Shown piece by piece: positions 5,566-7,631 of a DNA stretch of 7,631 bases. The notes under the pieces are model-generated. The model was given only the letters and a program-made list of their open reading frames with translations, ran no database searches and had not been told where the DNA came from. The first letter of the stretch is position 1. Each line of letters starts with the position of its first letter. Both the position numbers and the translations under genes were made by a program. Source of the stretch: CAYREV01 sp964423345 (GTDB lineage Bacteria; Bacteroidota; Rhodothermia; Balneolales; Balneolaceae); NCBI GenBank assembly GCA_964423345.1, contig CAYREV010000057.1:1-7631 (forward strand), given 5' to 3'.

Positions 5566-6577
5566 GGTCGATGTCGTGGGCCACTTCAGCCGCGAACGCT
5601 TCAAGGTTGCCACGCACGCCGCGCTCCTCGTTCGCGAACGCGAGCACGGCGACGTGCTCGACGCCGACGTCCGCGAGCCGCTCGACGTGCTCGCGGCACT
5701 GCTCGGGCGTGCCGACGATGGAGAACTGCTCGACGATGGACCGCGGCACCGCCGCCCGGAGGTCGGCCGCCGAGAGCGCGTCGAGGTCGTCGATGGCCTT
5801 CACGGCCTCGGCGTCCTCGCGGGGGACGCCGATGGCCGCGAGGGTGTCGGTCGGCACGGCCCGGACGATGCGTGCCACGAGCGGGGCGACGGCGTCGAGG
5901 GCGACCTCGCGGTCGGACGCGATGGAGAGGAACGCCCAGCAGACGACGTCGACGTCGTCGACCGACCGGTCGCCGTGCTCGGCGCCGACCGCGACGCGCT
6001 CGAGCGCGTAGCGCATCCCCTCCGGCGAGGTCAGTCCGGCGCCGGCGATGACGCCGTCGCCGACGTGGCCCCCGAGGCTGAGCAGCTGGGGCCCGCGGCC
6101 GGCGACGTAGATGGGCACCTCGCGGTCGGCCGGGACGTCCAGCGCGACGTCGTCGAGCGTGAACGCCGGCCGGTCGACGCTCACCGACTCGCCGCGGTGC
6201 AGCGCCCTGATGGCCGCGACGGCGTCCCGGACCGCGCCGACCGGCGAGGACTGGTCGACGCCGAGCGGGTCGAGGACCATCCCCGAGCCCGCCCCGAGGC
6301 CCAGGCGGGCGCGGCCGCCGGAGAGCTCGTCGATGGTGGCGATGGCGGCGGCGGTGAAGACCGGGTTCCTCGTGTACGGGTTCGTGACCCCGGTCGAGAG
6401 GGCTATATGCTCGGTGTGCTCGGCGGCGACGGCGAGGAGGGCGTACGGGTTCCGGTAGAACCGCTCGTCGGCGACGAACAGCGTCCCGTAGGCCCCCGAC
6501 CCCTCCACCGCCCGGACGGTCTCGACGAACTCGTCGCGCCGCTGGTCGTTCAGCAGCGCCGCGCTGAACCTCACCAT
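5558..6577 (-). CDS. Mer-like LLM-class oxidoreductase (likely F420-dependent), first gene of operon
   Basis: A 339-residue member of the luciferase-like family, closest in appearance to 5,10-methylenetetrahydromethanopterin reductase (Mer)-type F420 enzymes. The diagnostic stretch is STGVTNPYTRNPVFTAAAIA (61-80), followed by TIDELSGGRARLGLGAGSG (81-99). A later strand reads PIYVAGRGPQLLSLGG (155-170), and a C-terminal IVGTPEQCREHVERLADVGV (287-306) is typical of the family. Haloarchaea lack methanogenesis, so a Mer-like protein here is more likely a catabolic or redox enzyme than a true Mer. The start ATG at 6577 is preferred. A GTG at 6595 in the same frame would lie upstream of the start point predicted by the TATA box at 6613-6619. 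It heads the operon and is divergent from the permease gene. It shares only the general LLM pattern with the second LLM protein, so the pair is not a recent duplication. Confidence 0.9.
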   Translation of the reverse strand: MVRFSAALLNDQRRDEFVETVRAVEGSGAYGTLFVADERFYRNPYALLAVAAEHTEHIALSTGVTNPYTRNPVFTAAAIATIDELSGGRARLGLGAGSGMVLDPLGVDQSSPVGAVRDAVAAIRALHRGESVSVDRPAFTLDDVALDVPADREVPIYVAGRGPQLLSLGGHVGDGVIAGAGLTSPEGMRYALERVAVGAEHGDRSVDDVDVVCWAFLSIASDREVALDAVAPLVARIVRAVPTDTLAAIGVPREDAEAVKAIDDLDALSAADLRAAVPRSIVEQFSIVGTPEQCREHVERLADVGVEHVAVLAFANEERGVRGNLEAFAAEVAHDIDHA

Positions 6578-6612
6578 CTCGGCATCACGACCCACTCTGT
6601 CACGGTCTGGCT

Positions 6613-6624
6613 CATAAAGCCCCC
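6613..6624 (-). promoter_or_regulatory. Promoter of the LLM-LLM-PLP operon
   Basis: On the minus strand GGGGGCTTTATGA contains a TATA-like TTTATGA centred near 6616, about 39 bases before the ATG at 6577. With the usual spacing of about 26 bases, transcription would start near 6590 and leave a leader of about 12 bases. This location argues for ATG 6577 over the upstream GTG at 6595. Confidence 0.55.
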
Positions 6625-6675
6625 GTCTCCGTCACACGTCACCGCGCCGAACGCGCCGACGGCGTCGTGGAAAGC

Positions 6676-6694
6676 GGAGGCAGGTGCTGCCTCC
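6676..6694. repeat. Perfect 8-3-8 inverted repeat, candidate operator
   Basis: GGAGGCAG and CTGCCTCC are exact reverse complements separated by GTG, making a 19-base dyad. It lies 8 bases upstream of the permease TATA element (GTTTATC at 6703-6709) and about 57 bases beyond the operon's TATA on the other side. This spacing is typical of a binding site for a dimeric helix-turn-helix regulator that overlaps or abuts the BRE region. No regulator gene is visible in the window. A hairpin in RNA is unlikely for the permease transcript, because the site is upstream of its predicted start. Confidence 0.5.
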
Positions 6695-6702
6695 TCGTGA
6701 AC

Positions 6703-6709
6703 GTTTATC
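6703..6709 (+). promoter_or_regulatory. TATA box of the permease gene, leaderless transcript
   Basis: GTTTATC is centred 27 bases before the ATG at 6733, so the transcript should begin at or within a few bases of the start codon. The preceding CGTGAAC could serve as BRE. The spacing also fixes the start codon, as no other ATG or GTG in frame fits the permease. Confidence 0.65.
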
Positions 6710-6732
6710 CGTGCAGGTTCTGTGTCAGGGCC

Positions 6733-7631
6733 ATGGCAGAAGGTGACGCTGCCGCCGGCGGGGGACCGGCTGTCGAACACGAACAGGAGTTCCTCGAGGT
6801 GCGCGAGGACTATCCGACCGAACCCGTCCCGGAGGAGGAGCGCCGGAGCGCGCTCGCGACGCTCACGGTGTGGGCCGGCTGGACCATCAGCATCACGGCG
6901 TTCCTCGTGGGCGGCCTGGTCGGCGGGGGGTTGAGCATCCAGGAGGCCGTGCCCGCCATCCTGCTCGGGAACATCGTCCTGGCGGTGGTGGGGGCGCTCA
7001 TCGGCATCATCGGGATGAAGACCGGCCTCTCGACGTACATGCTCGCCCAGGCCGTCTTCGGCCGCTACGGCTCCATCGTCATCTCGCTCATCATCGGCAT
7101 CTTCGCGATGGGGTTCGTCGGCGTCTTCGCCGGCGCGACGGGCAACTTCATCAACGCCCAGTTCGCCGGGCTGCCCGTCTGGCTCGGCGCGCTCGTCTTC
7201 GTCGTGGTCGTCGTGGCGACGGCGCTGTACGGGTTCCTGGGGCTGGAGTACCTGAGCAAGGTCGCGGTGCCGCTGCTCTGGCTGCTGGCCATCCTCGCGC
7301 TCGTCAGCGTCAGCGGCGAGATTCCGGGCGGCCTGGGCGGCGTGACCGACATCGCGCCGGCCCAGCCGGCCTCCTTCGCCTTCGGGGTCACGCTCGCCAT
7401 CTCGGTGTGGATCACCGGTGCCTCCATCACCGCAGACATCGGCCGGTACGCGAAGAGCCGCAACCACGTCCTGCTGGGCGCCTTCGGCGGCTGGGTGCTG
7501 GGCGCGGCGCTGCTCGAGTCCATCAGCGCCATCGCGGCCCTCGGCGTGGGCGAGGGCGACCTCGTCGTCGTGATGATCGACCTCGGGCTGTTCTGGCCCG
7601 CGCTGTTCGTCTTCTTCGCCGCGATGTGGAC
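6733..7631 (+). CDS. NCS1-family nucleobase permease, CodB-like (partial, C-terminus missing)
   Basis: The first 299 residues of an integral membrane transporter of the nucleobase:cation symporter-1 family (cytosine permease CodB, hydantoin permease Mhp1 and allantoin or purine transporters). An acidic cytoplasmic tail (1-38) precedes hydrophobic segments at about 44-66, 73-96, 112-137, 148-168, 175-194, 214-232, 247-270 and 285-299, so roughly eight of the expected twelve helices are present. Family landmarks are LGNIVLAVVGALIGIIGMKTG (78-98, compare CodB's IGN...GAKTGL), the ensuing LSTYMLAQAVFGRYGS (99-114) and the loop ADIGRYAKSRN (234-244), which matches the NCS1 D/Y-x-R-Y-A signature. 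Members use Na+ or H+ to import pyrimidines, purines, hydantoins or related heterocycles; the substrate here is not known. The start ATG lies 27 bases after a TATA box, indicating a leaderless mRNA. It is divergent from the LLM-LLM-PLP operon, suggesting shared control. Confidence 0.9.
   Translation, partial: MAEGDAAAGGGPAVEHEQEFLEVREDYPTEPVPEEERRSALATLTVWAGWTISITAFLVGGLVGGGLSIQEAVPAILLGNIVLAVVGALIGIIGMKTGLSTYMLAQAVFGRYGSIVISLIIGIFAMGFVGVFAGATGNFINAQFAGLPVWLGALVFVVVVVATALYGFLGLEYLSKVAVPLLWLLAILALVSVSGEIPGGLGGVTDIAPAQPASFAFGVTLAISVWITGASITADIGRYAKSRNHVLLGAFGGWVLGAALLESISAIAALGVGEGDLVVVMIDLGLFWPALFVFFAAMW

Noticed and set aside
6595..6595. GTG at 6595 as start of the first LLM gene
   Set aside because: It lies only about 21 bases from the TATA centre, upstream of the expected transcription start, while ATG 6577 fits both the promoter spacing and the usual LLM N-terminus.
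4645..6700. Long plus-strand frames opposite the two LLM genes (4645-6051 and 5564-6700)
   Set aside because: Both are antisense to well-supported oxidoreductase genes and show the low-complexity Arg/Val/Asp pattern of shadow frames.
6571..7467. 298-codon minus-strand frame opposite the permease
   Set aside because: It is rich in Asp, Glu, Arg and His in a monotonous pattern, has no motif, crosses the divergent promoter region, and is antisense to a clear membrane transporter.
1..7631. CRISPR array, insertion sequence, tRNA or rRNA, toxin-antitoxin pair, phage genes
   Set aside because: No regularly spaced repeats, transposase or integrase motifs, structural RNA patterns or small paired toxin-antitoxin genes were found on either strand; the only mobile element seen is the intein.

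Overview
The window looks like chromosomal DNA of a halophilic archaeon (class Halobacteria). It is very GC-rich. The predicted proteins are strongly acidic, rich in Asp and Glu and poor in Lys. Several genes have a TATA-like box about 27 to 40 bases before the start codon and little or no ribosome binding site, which fits leaderless transcription. The gene set agrees: an archaeal MCM helicase with an intein, two Mer-like (LLM-class) oxidoreductases, and zinc-ribbon additions on small proteins. The species cannot be named from this sequence.

Left part (1-1077, minus strand): the N-terminal part of the replicative helicase MCM. It is interrupted exactly after the Walker A lysine by the start of an intein, which runs off the left edge. 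The extein codons next to the insertion are noticeably less GC-rich than the rest of the gene, as expected if homing co-converted flanking DNA. An AT-rich mcm promoter follows, then about 390 bases with no credible gene (1078-1470).

Middle (1471-3235, plus strand): a small cupin protein with a C-terminal CxxC...CxxC zinc-ribbon-like tail, then an M24-family metallopeptidase (Xaa-Pro dipeptidase / creatinase fold) with all five metal ligands.

Right part (3276-7631): a tight minus-strand operon read from right to left. It encodes a Mer-like LLM oxidoreductase, a second LLM oxidoreductase (8-base overlap) and a divergent threonine-synthase-like PLP enzyme with an N-terminal zinc ribbon (preceded by a Shine-Dalgarno motif). 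Divergent from this operon is a leaderless NCS1/CodB-type nucleobase permease gene that runs off the right edge. The 155-base divergent region carries a perfect 8-3-8 inverted repeat directly upstream of the permease TATA box, a good candidate operator.

Together, the permease, two flavin or F420 oxidoreductases, a PLP lyase-like enzyme and possibly the convergent M24 hydrolase could form an uptake and breakdown route for a nitrogen-containing compound such as a pyrimidine, hydantoin or related heterocycle. That is inference from families and layout; no substrate can be read from the sequence.
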